From the NCBI RefSeq assembly GCF_023507745.1, contig NZ_JALPZO010000061.1, forward strand, positions 1 through 64,000: a stretch of 64,000 nucleotides of DNA, in the 5' to 3' direction. The position numbers and the translations under genes are program-made. Below, one piece after another: positions 16,789 to 24,680 of this stretch (positions within the stretch are counted from its first letter, which is position 1; each line of letters starts with the position of its first letter). The notes under the pieces are model-generated. The model saw only the letters and a list, made by a program, of their open reading frames with translations. It was not told the DNA's origin and searched no databases. The DNA comes from Vreelandella olivaria (GTDB lineage Bacteria; Pseudomonadota; Gammaproteobacteria; Pseudomonadales; Halomonadaceae).

Positions 16789-17091
16789 TCAACTGTTGTT
16801 TCTAATGGCGCGCTGGTTCTGCATGTATATGTCAATGGTGCCTTCATATATTTCATTCAGCACCGTAAACATCACCCCAAAAAGAACAGACGCCATCGCC
16901 TGAACAACACACGCCATAATGACCGCCATATTGATCTTTGTGACGGCCTCACTTTGAAGATGAGCGTTAAGCTCAACCGCTTGATACGTGCCAAACTGAA
17001 GCCCAAGCCACACCGAGGCAATGACCGAGGCGGCGGCGACGATCCAAGCCATGGTGACCATCCAGCGCCATTTTTTCTTCAAGCCTTCCAT
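16789..17091 (-). CDS. Small two-helix membrane protein
   Basis: A 100-residue inner-membrane protein with two hydrophobic segments, at about residues 10-32 (MVTMAWIVAAASVIASVWLGL) and 52-78 (KINMAVIMACVVQAMASVLFGVMF), a basic N-terminus (KKKWRW) and a short charged C-terminus. Last gene of the block between two terminators in the tail operon. Small membrane proteins in this location are often superinfection-exclusion factors, but no family is recognised and the function is inferred only from topology and place. Confidence 0.6.
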   Translation of the reverse strand: MEGLKKKWRWMVTMAWIVAAASVIASVWLGLQFGTYQAVELNAHLQSEAVTKINMAVIMACVVQAMASVLFGVMFTVLNEIYEGTIDIYMQNQRAIRNNS

Positions 17092-17103
17092 CTGGTCACC
17101 TTA

Positions 17104-17874
17104 CTATTCTTCTTGGGATACAATACTGTCACCATCAGCATCATCAAGACGAACGGTTGTAACTGATAGCTCTGCATCTTCAGGTATTGAAGGATTTGCC
17201 CATGGCCCAAAGCTATTAGGTGACAAAGTCCAAGTTAAAGTCTCCCCCGGCTCAATCCCGCCCGGTATAGTGTAATTAAAGCTCTCCCGCACCCATGGCA
17301 CGCTTCGCCCGGGGCTTTTTAGCACACCCTCGAAATAAGCTCTTGAAACCGCATGTCCCGTTCTATTTGTTACCGTAAGTTCAATAACAGGGTTTTTGCC
17401 ATACATGCCTTCTCTGAAATAGAACACTGCCTCCTGAACAATGAAGCCATCAAGACTCGCGCTCAAAATATCATTGTTTCTTTCAGGCTCTTGATCGTTA
17501 ATATTGATGGCAGAACCCATGATCTCTGACGCAGTCATTTCCAATATTTCTGACATTGCTTCATTTTGTGCAATCTCTATCTCAGATTCAGACATATTTC
17601 CAAATTCAATAAATGACCTTTCACCCATCACTTTAGATAACATTAGCGAAGCAAGCCCTTGCTGAAAAGCTATTGCCTCTGATTCGCTCATGCCGTCTAG
17701 CATCTCAGAAATAGATGCATTGAAAGCCTCCTCGACCTCATTACCACCTTCCGCAAGCACAAGCGAACTTTGACCCAGCGCAAGAGAAGCAAGAGCAATG
17801 CAGACCGCAATTTTCCGAAAGTCCTTTTTCAGCCCTCCCACCAGCGCCGCAACAATCTTCCAAACGATGCCCAT
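17104..17874 (-). CDS. Secreted protein, unknown (moron candidate)
   Basis: A 256-residue protein with an N-terminal signal-type hydrophobic segment (KIAVCIALASLALGQSS, cleavage expected near VLAEGG), so it is probably exported to the periplasm. The mature part begins with an acidic, helical region with two related MSESE segments, resembling DUF6694-type secreted domains. The C-terminal half is beta-rich (NPVIELTVTNRTGHAVSRAYFEG), like a DUF-type Ig fold. It is AT-richer than the capsid genes. A lysogenic-conversion role is plausible; nothing in the sequence proves it. Confidence 0.6.
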   Translation of the reverse strand: MGIVWKIVAALVGGLKKDFRKIAVCIALASLALGQSSLVLAEGGNEVEEAFNASISEMLDGMSESEAIAFQQGLASLMLSKVMGERSFIEFGNMSESEIEIAQNEAMSEILEMTASEIMGSAININDQEPERNNDILSASLDGFIVQEAVFYFREGMYGKNPVIELTVTNRTGHAVSRAYFEGVLKSPGRSVPWVRESFNYTIPGGIEPGETLTWTLSPNSFGPWANPSIPEDAELSVTTVRLDDADGDSIVSQEE

Positions 17875-18071
17875 TTACCACCCCCGCTTTCACCTTCATT
17901 GCACCGCTTGCTATCTGTGCGCCAGCCCAAGTGATTCAACTCAACCCAGCCACCGCACCCTTCGCAAAGCTCCATATAGGTCTCGCCCGGCTTGCAGAGC
18001 CCGCGAAAATGCTTTGCTGCCACCTTCTCGCCAAACAGGCTAGCAGCGCAATCTCGACAGTATTCAGCCAC
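17829..18071 (-). CDS. Small zinc-ribbon protein
   Basis: An 80-residue protein with two Cys pairs (EYCRDCAASLF and CEGCGGW) and a further Cys (LCKPGE), consistent with a zinc ribbon. GTG 18071 follows a GGGGG ribosome binding site by six bases; TTG 18092 is an alternative. Its 3' end overlaps the secreted-protein gene by 46 bp in another frame, so the two are translated from one message. Function unknown; possible nucleic-acid or regulator binding. Confidence 0.5.
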   Translation of the reverse strand: MAEYCRDCAASLFGEKVAAKHFRGLCKPGETYMELCEGCGGWVELNHLGWRTDSKRCNEGESGGGKWASFGRLLRRWWEG

Positions 18072-18128
18072 GACAAGCCCCCGTTGAGTCAACCCAACAG
18101 GGAACGTAGCGCAATTGGTTAAGTTTGG

Positions 18129-18422
18129 CTAGTTGTTGCGAGGCTCCAGCACCTGGTAGGGCTTGCCCTCGCCTTCTGCCGCGTATTCGTTGTACTCGCT
18201 AATGGCAGCCATCAGCTTGGCGTTGGCCTGCTCCAGCGCCTTTGTATGGCGGTGCAGTTGCTCGGCATCCAGGGTGTACACGACCTGGCTGGGCGCGTTG
18301 GCGCCCAGGGTGCCGTGGAGCTGGCGGCGGATGGCGACAACGGCCTGATTCCGCGCCAGCGTTAGCGCGTCGATCTCTTCTTTCAACTTGGTGCAGCGGC
18401 CAATGGCTTCGTAGTTCGGCAT
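18129..18422 (-). CDS. Hypothetical coiled-coil protein after antirepressor
   Basis: A 97-residue helical protein beginning MPNYEAIGRCTKLKEEIDAL, with a good ribosome binding site (CAGGAGA) and only 15 bp between it and the antirepressor stop. The composition (KLMAAISEYNEYAAEG) suggests a small coiled-coil dimer. It probably shares the antirepressor transcript. Such proteins may modulate the antirepressor, but the function is not known. Confidence 0.65.
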   Translation of the reverse strand: MPNYEAIGRCTKLKEEIDALTLARNQAVVAIRRQLHGTLGANAPSQVVYTLDAEQLHRHTKALEQANAKLMAAISEYNEYAAEGEGKPYQVLEPRNN

Positions 18423-18437
18423 GCCGTTGTCTCCTGA

Positions 18438-19307
18438 TTACCGCGCCAGCGTGGTTTGCAGGCAGGTGGTGGTTTTGGCCAGCGAGCCGACGAAGTTCTG
18501 AATGTGCGCCAGCTTTTCCTCTGCCTTGCGCTGCTGGATGCCACGGGTTTGGCATAGGTGCGTGAGGGCTTTCAGCTCTTCCTGAATACCGGCCACATTG
18601 CCCACTTTCAGAGTGGCACCGGTGCGGGCGGCTTCCAGCAGTTGCTTGATGAGGCGGCGAATGTCGGAGTAGTACATCGCATCCATCCCCACCAGGTGGT
18701 GTTCCTGCCATTCGTTCCATGGGCGCGTGAGCGGGTAGTCGATCTGCTCGGCGGTGGGCGCTGGCAACGCGGCCTTGCCCAGGTACTCGCCTTCCAGCGT
18801 CATGCGGTGGATGTACTCGACGGCCTCGGGCAGTTGCTCGGGGGTCAGTTCGTCGATGTGCTCCACATTGAACCGGTGGTGCACCAGGCTGTAGGCCGCG
18901 CGAAGGCCCGCCCGCTCGTCGGGGGTGGCGGTGCGCAGGTTGACGGCCTGGCCTTTCTGCCAGTAATCGCTGAGCACCTCGAAACACTCTTCCTGGTACT
19001 CGACCAGCTTGCTACGCACTTCTGGCTTTACGCGTGAAGCATCCACACCAAACAACCAGCCATTCAGCTTGGTGAGCGGCAGTGTTAGGGACTTCTGAAG
19101 ACCGCCTTTTGAAGGGGTGGTTATGATAACCACCCCTTTGGAAAGCACAGGATGGCGCAGGATACGCTGACGCTGTGAGCGCCAATCAAGACCGATGCTT
19201 TGGCAAATCGTTTTCATGGCTACACGCACCACTCCCTCAACATTGAAGGTGGGGATCTTGGCGCCATGGAAGTTGATAGAAACTGGAGAAGCTGCAAGTG
19301 CTGACAT
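18438..19307 (-). CDS. ant: P22_AR_N-type phage antirepressor
   Basis: A 289-residue protein whose N-terminus matches the P22 antirepressor domain (FHGAKIPTFNVEGVVRVAMKTICQSIGLDWRSQ), with the usual KLNGWLFGVDASRVKPEVRSK element. Known function: binds and inactivates phage repressor, promoting lytic growth. The C-terminal helical half is variable in this family. ATG 19307 has AAGGAG eight bases upstream, and that very Shine-Dalgarno is complementary to a leader segment (see the C4-type RNA). Its location inside the tail operon, between the chaperones and the tape measure, is unusual. Confidence 0.85.
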   Translation of the reverse strand: MSALAASPVSINFHGAKIPTFNVEGVVRVAMKTICQSIGLDWRSQRQRILRHPVLSKGVVIITTPSKGGLQKSLTLPLTKLNGWLFGVDASRVKPEVRSKLVEYQEECFEVLSDYWQKGQAVNLRTATPDERAGLRAAYSLVHHRFNVEHIDELTPEQLPEAVEYIHRMTLEGEYLGKAALPAPTAEQIDYPLTRPWNEWQEHHLVGMDAMYYSDIRRLIKQLLEAARTGATLKVGNVAGIQEELKALTHLCQTRGIQQRKAEEKLAHIQNFVGSLAKTTTCLQTTLAR

Positions 19308-19325
19308 GGTGAGACTCCTTTTGCT

Positions 19326-19440
19326 TAGTAAAGAGTCCGCCACCAACCTTCCTACAGAATGGAGGCGAACCGTACGCGGGGTAGGAAGACCGGAGCAAAA
19401 GGAAACCCGGCACACCCGAAGGTGTCCCACGCACGGCCCG
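19326..19440 (-). ncRNA. Candidate C4-type antisense RNA controlling antirepressor
   Basis: The leader contains TCCTTTTGCT (19394-19403), complementary to the antirepressor ribosome binding site AGCAAAAGGA (19316-19325), and CTTCCTAC (19381-19388), complementary to GTAGGAAG (19348-19355). Two such antisense/target pairs in the same order upstream of an antirepressor match the C4 RNA plan of phages P1/P7. Another GTAGGAA...AGCAAAAGG pair lies upstream of the terminator, at about 19485-19505, as a further target. Seen: the pairings. Inferred: that it is processed as a C4 RNA. A proposed Icd/Ash-like reading frame (19237-19566) overlaps this region but may be a by-product. Confidence 0.6.
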
Positions 19441-19452
19441 CCATAACGGGCA

Positions 19453-19475
19453 CAAAAAAAGCGCCTTTGGGCGCT
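19453..19475 (-). terminator. Terminator ahead of C4/antirepressor unit
   Basis: AGCGCC (19460-19465) pairs with GGCGCT (19470-19475) over a TTTG loop; on the minus strand the hairpin is followed by a seven-T run (19453-19459). It closes the head-to-chaperone transcript. Confidence 0.8.
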
Positions 19476-19636
19476 GTGCGCCTTTTGCTTTGCCAGGGTT
19501 CCTACACCCGAGCCACTGATTTTGCAGCGGCAAGGGAATGTTGGCCCAACTCGGCGCAGGCGTCAAGCTGCCTGTTCATTATGGCGGCGTTGCGGGCCGT
19601 TCCCAACCCTACGTATTGACCTGTTTACATCCACAG

Positions 19637-20292
19637 CTACCCCCAGTTCTCCATGGCATATTCCATGGTGGTTTCGGGTTGGTCGGCGTGGGGCATCAGC
19701 TCTGTGAGCTTGATGGCGGGGCTGCCTTGCTTGCGGTGCATGTTGGCCTGCTGGCAGGCCAACAGGGCGGCGGCGCGTTCGATGCGCATGCCGGGGTGCA
19801 GGCTGCCCCGCTTACGGCGGTACGCTACCCAGCCGAGGTATTCGGGGTGGCTGAGCGTGACTTGCGCTTTTTCGATGGTGTTGCCGCCGATGCCGTTGAG
19901 GACGAGTTCGTGCCAGAGCTCGTCTTCGTCGTCGAGCTCTGGCGGGGCTTTCCCAGCCCGCTCACTTCGCCAATCACTCGCAGCAGTTCATTGGTGAGCG
20001 GTGCGCTCAGGGGGCCGCGTGATGGGTCGGCCTCGCCCAGCACGTCGGCCACCGTCATTACCGGTTTGCCTGCTTCGTCCACGATGCAGTGGGCGATGCG
20101 GGCGGCCAGCGGGTCGCCCTGGAGCTGGGTGTAGACGATGTCGCTCTTGGCGGTGGCGTAAGAGAGCGGCAGCACGAACACCGTGGCCTGAAACTCCTGG
20201 CCTTCGTGCTTCCACTGGATCTCTTTTTGCACCGGTTGCCGCGACACGAAGCCGCTCTGGGCGGCCAGCGTTTCCAGATTGAACGGTGTCAT
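19637..20292 (-). CDS. Tail assembly chaperone GT fusion (by -1 frameshift)
   Basis: A 218-residue product made if ribosomes slip -1 at GGGAAAG (minus strand, 19954-19948), the lambda G-T slippery heptamer, at codon 115. After the slip the reading gives GKAPPELDDEDELWHELVLN and continues through a T-like domain to TAG at 19639-19637 (103 further residues). The slipped frame is open, conserved in character and uninterrupted, which strongly supports real frameshifting. In lambda, gpG and gpGT in a fixed ratio load the tail tube protein onto the tape measure. Confidence 0.8.
19825..20292 (-). CDS. Tail assembly chaperone G (unshifted)
   Basis: A 155-residue product of the zero frame. The first 115 residues are shared with the GT fusion (beta-rich, VFVLPLSYATAKSDIVYTQL). 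The last 40 residues after the slippery site are a low-complexity Ser/Thr/Lys tail. ATG 20292 overlaps the upstream tail tube stop by 4 bp. Role as in lambda: it acts in excess over GT in tail assembly and is absent from the mature particle. Confidence 0.85.
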   Translation of the reverse strand: MTPFNLETLAAQSGFVSRQPVQKEIQWKHEGQEFQATVFVLPLSYATAKSDIVYTQLQGDPLAARIAHCIVDEAGKPVMTVADVLGEADPSRGPLSAPLTNELLRVIGEVSGLGKPRQSSTTKTSSGTNSSSTASAATPSKKRKSRSATPNTSAG

Positions 20293-20804
20293 TCTTCACC
20301 CCCGCCACTGCCGTTGCTGTCGCCGTTCTTGTAATGCCAGGTGCCGCGCCCGCTGCGCTGCAGGCTGCCGGAAACGGTCACGTTGGCATTAAGCTGGAAA
20401 TCGAACGGGAAGTCGGCGACGTAGGCGCGGCAGTGATAGAACGTTCGGGTCGTGGGGATCGTCACCTCAGCGCTTTCGCCCGAGCCTGTAATGGTGGGGG
20501 CGATGTCTGGCGTACCGTCGGAGAACCCCACGTACCAGTTCATGGTGGGCGTGGCGGAGCCCTCGGCCAGTTCCTGCAGCAGTCGGTGCGATTCTTCGCC
20601 TGGGTCGGCGTTGATGGACATGGTGCCCTGGCCAGGCTGCGCCAGCCCCGCTTCGTACTGCATGGCGTCCAGCTCTTCCAGGTCGGTGGTCTCTACCTGG
20701 CTGCGCGGACTGCCGCCCGGGTTGAACGCGGTGCAGCGTTTCAGGCGTACAATTTCGCCCGTTTCCGGGTGCTGAAAAAATACGCTGGTGCCTTTCGTGA
20801 GCAT
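20289..20804 (-). CDS. Phage tail tube protein
   Basis: A 171-residue major tail protein. It begins MLTKGTSVFFQH and contains the beta-rich tube core (SQVETTDLEELDAMQYEAG, then YVGFSDGTPDIAPT) of the lambda gpV/HK97 tube family, without a C-terminal Ig domain. A short flexible Gly/Ser tail ends the protein. It lies between the tail terminator and the chaperone genes, the standard position. This protein should be the most abundant tail component. Confidence 0.85.
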   Translation of the reverse strand: MLTKGTSVFFQHPETGEIVRLKRCTAFNPGGSPRSQVETTDLEELDAMQYEAGLAQPGQGTMSINADPGEESHRLLQELAEGSATPTMNWYVGFSDGTPDIAPTITGSGESAEVTIPTTRTFYHCRAYVADFPFDFQLNANVTVSGSLQRSGRGTWHYKNGDSNGSGGGEE

Positions 20805-20816
20805 GGGGTGTTCCTC

Positions 20817-21182
20817 TTATTGCGTGGGGTGGTACCAGCTCACATCAAAGCTGGTGGTTTCGAGCTGGGTGTTGGGCTCGGTGGACGTGCCGCCGAGGCG
20901 TTCGATGTAGCAGTGGGGCTCCAGGGCGCGCCGTAGCGCGTTGAGCACGGCGGTCACGCTGGCGGGCGTGGTGCCGTAGATGTCGATCTGGATGTTCCAG
21001 TCATCCACGTCGGGCGGCTCGTCCAGGTAGTTTTCAGGCACGCCGTTCAACACCTGGTACACGGCGTAGGGCGTGGCGACGTTTTCAGGAGCCTTGCCGA
21101 ACGGGAAGAGCCGTGTCGGCCCAACGCCCAGCAACGCGGTTACCCCCGCGTTGGCGGCGCAAATGGCAAACAGTGGGGGCAT
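20817..21182 (-). CDS. DUF3168-type tail completion/terminator protein
   Basis: A 121-residue protein of the DUF3168 family (lambda gpU-like). It carries the family run YAVYQVLNGVPENYLDEPPDVDDWNIQIDIYG and ends DVSWYHPTQ. Such proteins cap the tail tube and join it to the head. It lies just upstream of the tail tube gene, 12 bp away, the usual neighbour pair. Confidence 0.85.
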   Translation of the reverse strand: MPPLFAICAANAGVTALLGVGPTRLFPFGKAPENVATPYAVYQVLNGVPENYLDEPPDVDDWNIQIDIYGTTPASVTAVLNALRRALEPHCYIERLGGTSTEPNTQLETTSFDVSWYHPTQ

Positions 21183-21192
21183 AGTGGTTCCT

Positions 21193-21759
21193 TTAGCGCT
21201 GCCCGCGCTTGATGGCGCGGTCGAGTGCCTGGTTGTAGGCGGTGATGAATTCGCTGGTGGCAGCCTGGATGTTTTCGCTCAGGGCACGGCGCATAAAGGG
21301 TTGAGCAGGCGCTGGTGCCACCTCTTTTCCAAAGAACTCTCCTGACTCAATGTTGGCCAAGGCGCCATCTCCCTTGGCTTGAACCGCTCCACGGCCAAAC
21401 TCGATAAAGCGCCAGTGAAAGGTATCCCCTCCCGGATTACCTGCGCCCTTTCCCTTCACCTCGCCGCTGGCGGCGGCATAGCCACGAGCACCGCCCAGCA
21501 CGCCCACTCGAAACACAAGGTCGCCCAAGCGGCGAAAATCCTTTGGCGAGAATCGAACGACTATGTTGTCGGCAATACTCTCCGGGCTTTCGGGATCATC
21601 AACCCGACGAGCATTCTCTCTTGCTCGATCTCGAATCAGGTTGGACGCCTTGCGCATGGCAAAGCGCCCACCCTTTCGGCGCAGGTCGTAGCTGATGCCG
21701 TCCATGCGCGCCAGCAGCGGCTCCAGGCCCTCGACGTTGGCGGTGACGGGGTCAACCAT
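21193..21759 (-). CDS. HK97-gp10-like tail component
   Basis: A 188-residue protein of the HK97 gp10 family (lambda gpZ-like), which completes the head-proximal end of the tail. Family features are RKASNLIRDRARENARRV near the N-terminus and HWRFIEFGRG, the C-terminal aromatic/Arg motif, followed by PAQPFMRRAL. It overlaps the head closure gene by 8 bp. Length is slightly above the family norm owing to a Gly-rich insertion (SGEVKGKGAGNPGG). Confidence 0.85.
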   Translation of the reverse strand: MVDPVTANVEGLEPLLARMDGISYDLRRKGGRFAMRKASNLIRDRARENARRVDDPESPESIADNIVVRFSPKDFRRLGDLVFRVGVLGGARGYAAASGEVKGKGAGNPGGDTFHWRFIEFGRGAVQAKGDGALANIESGEFFGKEVAPAPAQPFMRRALSENIQAATSEFITAYNQALDRAIKRGQR

Positions 21760-22093
21760 CGTTCACTCCCTCGCTGTACGGCAGCGTCAAATACTCCCGA
21801 CCGCTGCGGTTGTCGGGCAGCACGCCTTCAATGTTGTAGATCGTGTTGCCCTTGCGCACGCGCATGGTGCTATCCACCTGCAGCGCTGGGCGGTAGCGCA
21901 TGACCAACTGCCCTTTTACTTCGCTCTGCGCCGCCTGCGCTGCCATGAACGCCCGCACACTGGCAGGCTCAATGGCCATCCACGCCTTGCCAACCTCGAC
22001 CCAGCCCTTGACCATGGCGCCCGAGTCGGGATCTTGCTCTTCGTTGCCGGGGCGTTCGATGGTGACGCGGTGGCAGAGTTTTCCGGCTTGCAT
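21752..22093 (-). CDS. Head closure / head-tail adaptor protein
   Basis: A 113-residue protein of the phage head-tail joining family (SPP1 gp16 / HK97-like closure). Typical features are KLCHRVTIERPG at the start, the WVEVGKAWMAIEP strand and the YNIEGVLPDNRSGREYLTLPY ending. It forms the ring under the connector that closes the packaged head. Ends 8 bp inside the next tail gene. Confidence 0.85.
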   Translation of the reverse strand: MQAGKLCHRVTIERPGNEEQDPDSGAMVKGWVEVGKAWMAIEPASVRAFMAAQAAQSEVKGQLVMRYRPALQVDSTMRVRKGNTIYNIEGVLPDNRSGREYLTLPYSEGVNDG

Positions 22094-22477
22094 TTACTCC
22101 ACCCGACCGTATTTCTTCAGGCGTTCGTAGGTGCCGCGTGTGAGGCGCATTTTCTCGCCCGCTTCCTTGCACACGCCGCCGTCACAGTGGCGGGTTTTCA
22201 GCGTGGCCCACACCCATCCAGCCGTGCCCTTCTTGGCGGATGCTGGGGGAGGCGGCACATTTTCAGGAGGCGGCGCTGGGGGTGGCTCATCTTCGGGCGC
22301 CGCGCCTTCTGGGGGTGCGGGTTTTTCGGGGCTGGTCGTCTCGGTAGCGGTTTCTGCTGCCGGGTCGGCGGCGGTTTGACCTGCTGACTGCGCGGCCGTT
22401 TGGGCAGCTTGAACGGTGGCAGTTTCGGTCTTGGCGGCAGGCTTCGTCGCTTGGGCAGTCTCTTTCTTGGCAGCCAT
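22094..22477 (-). CDS. Hypothetical structural-region protein with Ala/Pro/Thr linker
   Basis: A 127-residue protein. Residues 1-85 are an Ala-, Thr- and Pro-rich unstructured segment (PPPAPPPENVPPPPAS). The last 40 residues form a small folded part with two Cys (TRHCDGGVCKEAGEKM). It sits between the connector and head closure genes and is probably a capsid or neck accessory. I do not recognise a family. Confidence 0.7.
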   Translation of the reverse strand: MAAKKETAQATKPAAKTETATVQAAQTAAQSAGQTAADPAAETATETTSPEKPAPPEGAAPEDEPPPAPPPENVPPPPASAKKGTAGWVWATLKTRHCDGGVCKEAGEKMRLTRGTYERLKKYGRVE

Positions 22478-22485
22478 GGGGCCTC

Positions 22486-22824
22486 CTAAAAGAAGTAGTG
22501 GCGGTAAGGCTCAATCAGTGCCTTCACGCCCATGGGTAGCTCTGAGGTGGTGCCGTGTACCACGCTCTCCCGATTGGCGTACCAGTGGCCAATCAGCAGT
22601 AGCATGGCGGTACTGATGTCGTCATCGAGCACCAGGGCATGAGGATTGTTCGGGTTCCCGCTCGCATCCTTGGGCACTGCCGAGGCGGTGGCGTAGAGCG
22701 TTCGCCCTGTGTGGTTTTCGACCATACGGGCGGCGGACCCGCTGTAGGTTTCCAGCAGCGCATCGTCTTCGTCGTCGTCCGGCTCAAGCCGGACGTGCTG
22801 CTTAATGATGTCCAGCTCGAGCAT
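22486..22824 (-). CDS. Head-tail connector protein (gp6-like)
   Basis: A 112-residue protein of the HK97 gp6 family. It begins MLELDIIKQHVRLEPDDDED and contains ALLETYSGSAARMVENHTGR, the family helix. It forms the dodecamer ring beneath the portal. It lies 11 bp after the capsid gene. Confidence 0.85.
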   Translation of the reverse strand: MLELDIIKQHVRLEPDDDEDDALLETYSGSAARMVENHTGRTLYATASAVPKDASGNPNNPHALVLDDDISTAMLLLIGHWYANRESVVHGTTSELPMGVKALIEPYRHYFF

Positions 22825-22835
22825 GATCGACTCCG

Positions 22836-24071
22836 TTATTCAGCCGCGCCGCGTAACGCCTTGATGGCCGCCACGTCTTGCAGTACGCAGTCAAAGCGGT
22901 GGAAGGCGAGGAAGCCGGTCTGATCGAACTCGGCATAACGCTCAACCAGACGCTTCAGCACCATGTAGCGGATGCGGCGGATGATGAACTGCTGGAAGTC
23001 GCCCGCGTACATGAACTTGGCGTTGGCTGCCAGGTCGGCAATGGCCTGATCGATGAAATACTGCTTGCCGAGAATGGTGGCAGGCACCACGCCTGCGACC
23101 GCTGGCAGCCACAGCGGGCGGCCTTGCAGGTCTTCCATTTCCGTCATCAGCTTGAGCGTGTTGTCGTTCATGCCGATGCGGAATCCAGGGGCGCGACGGT
23201 AGGCAGGGTCAACCGAGTGAATCAGACCGTTCACCTCTTTCCAGGTGAATTCGTCAGTGGCGGCCGCCGTGGTCACTTGCGTGACGGACGCCTCCAGACC
23301 CTTCGGCTGGAGCGGCGTGCCAGCGCCAGTGCCCTTCACCAGGTAGCGGGCTTCGCCGCGACCCAGGCGTGAGCCAATGCGAGAGGCCAGAAAGCCCTCA
23401 ATGTCGATGCCGCTGTCTGACAGCAGCTCGTTGGACACGCGAATGACCTTGGAGCTGAGCTTTTTGCCGCCCAGCACCACTGTACCGAACTCAACGTCCT
23501 GCTCGGTGGTTTCTGTGTTTTCGCCCAGCAGTTCGCCCTCTTCCGCCGTGCCGTCGCTGGTGGGCCAGTCGAGCGGGTTGCCGCTGTCCGTCGTGAGGAT
23601 CTGCGCCACCCCTGCGAGGCCACCATAGTCTTTCATGGCTTCGTGAATACGGTTGAGCATTTCACGGGGGACCGTGTAGCCGCCCTTTTCGTTGGGGTTT
23701 GTGGCGTTAGCGCGCATTTCCTGCAGGATCTGACGCTGCTCTTGCGTCATTTCTGCCGCGCCATGGCGCAGGAACGCATCGAACGCCTGGGCGCGCTGCT
23801 CGTCCGCGCTGCCGCCTGCACCGTGCTCGTCGCCGCTTTCGCCGCCGTTAGCACCGCCTTGGCGGCGGAACTCTTCGGCAAAGCGGTTGTCGGCGTCGCG
23901 CAGCTCTTCTTCGCGCTCGATCTTAGCGTTCAGCGCATCGATGTCGCTTTTCATCTGCTTCCAGGTGGTGCGCTGTTCATCGGTCCAAGCGTTGTCACCA
24001 ATGGTTTCGTTCAACGCCCGCATGTCTTTTGCAATGGCGTTGTATTTGGCTTTCAGTTCGGCGAGTGTCAT
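22836..24071 (-). CDS. HK97-fold major capsid protein
   Basis: A 411-residue capsid protein of the HK97 family. Residues 1-110 form the charged, helical scaffold-like delta domain (coiled coil through DALNAKIEREEELRDADNRF). The fold itself begins around GGYTVPREMLNRIHEAMKDYG and includes the E-loop and P-domain motif FRIGMNDNTLKLMTEMEDLQGRP. The C-terminal end reads AEFDQTGFLAFHRFDCVLQD, standard for the family. The delta domain should be removed by the adjacent protease. Confidence 0.95.
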   Translation of the reverse strand: MTLAELKAKYNAIAKDMRALNETIGDNAWTDEQRTTWKQMKSDIDALNAKIEREEELRDADNRFAEEFRRQGGANGGESGDEHGAGGSADEQRAQAFDAFLRHGAAEMTQEQRQILQEMRANATNPNEKGGYTVPREMLNRIHEAMKDYGGLAGVAQILTTDSGNPLDWPTSDGTAEEGELLGENTETTEQDVEFGTVVLGGKKLSSKVIRVSNELLSDSGIDIEGFLASRIGSRLGRGEARYLVKGTGAGTPLQPKGLEASVTQVTTAAATDEFTWKEVNGLIHSVDPAYRRAPGFRIGMNDNTLKLMTEMEDLQGRPLWLPAVAGVVPATILGKQYFIDQAIADLAANAKFMYAGDFQQFIIRRIRYMVLKRLVERYAEFDQTGFLAFHRFDCVLQDVAAIKALRGAAE

Positions 24072-24080
24072 GGTTTGGCC

Positions 24081-24680
24081 TCAAGCTCCGATCATGTCTA
24101 AAAAGCGCTCGCGGGCGCGGCGCTGGTTGATGGCACGCTGAGCAAGACCCTTGATCTCGCTGCAGCGTGCTTCTAAGGAGCGCGCTGCGGCGCCCGCGTC
24201 TTGGTAGGCCGGATATGTCACGGGGGACACATCCAGCAGGCGGCTGAATCGGTTGATGGTGCGCACGATCAAGCCGTCTTCGTCTTCGCGCCATTCGTCG
24301 CCGTCCGGGGCAACGCGAAACGCAAAGGAGCTTCCGGTAATGTCGCCGCGACTCAGGGGCGCTAGCACCAGGTCGCGGACGGTCTGAGTGTCGGGCGGAG
24401 TGATTTCGTAGCGCAGGCCTTCGGCGTCAATCGATAGCGCCAGCGTGCTGCTTCGGGTGCGCCCCAATACAAAATTGGCGTCATGATTAAACAGTGCCCG
24501 CACGTCATCGCCCAGTACGTCATCGAACGCGCCGGGGGCGATCTCCTCCTTGAACAGGCCCATGATCATTTCAGAGCGTTTGTTGAACACAGCGCCGTGG
24601 CCAATGATGCGGGCGGGCTGCCCTTCTTCGATTTCCGCGCGCACCTCACAGGCCAGCGCGCGCTTTTCGGTCTCGCTCAT
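24081..24680 (-). CDS. HK97-family prohead protease
   Basis: A 199-residue serine protease of the U35 family that matures the capsid. Visible motifs are IIGHGAVFNKRSE, the RALFNHDANFVLGRTRSSTL segment with the catalytic His, and the SRGDITGSSFAF segment with the catalytic Ser. It overlaps the portal stop by 4 bp (ATGA). Cleaves the capsid delta domain in assembling proheads. Confidence 0.93.
   Translation of the reverse strand: MSETEKRALACEVRAEIEEGQPARIIGHGAVFNKRSEMIMGLFKEEIAPGAFDDVLGDDVRALFNHDANFVLGRTRSSTLALSIDAEGLRYEITPPDTQTVRDLVLAPLSRGDITGSSFAFRVAPDGDEWREDEDGLIVRTINRFSRLLDVSPVTYPAYQDAGAAARSLEARCSEIKGLAQRAINQRRARERFLDMIGA

Noticed and set aside
19237..19566. Icd/Ash-like protein gene overlapping the antirepressor start
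   Set aside because: The frame runs through the terminator and the antisense region and has no clear ribosome binding site; kept only as a possibility in the C4 entry.
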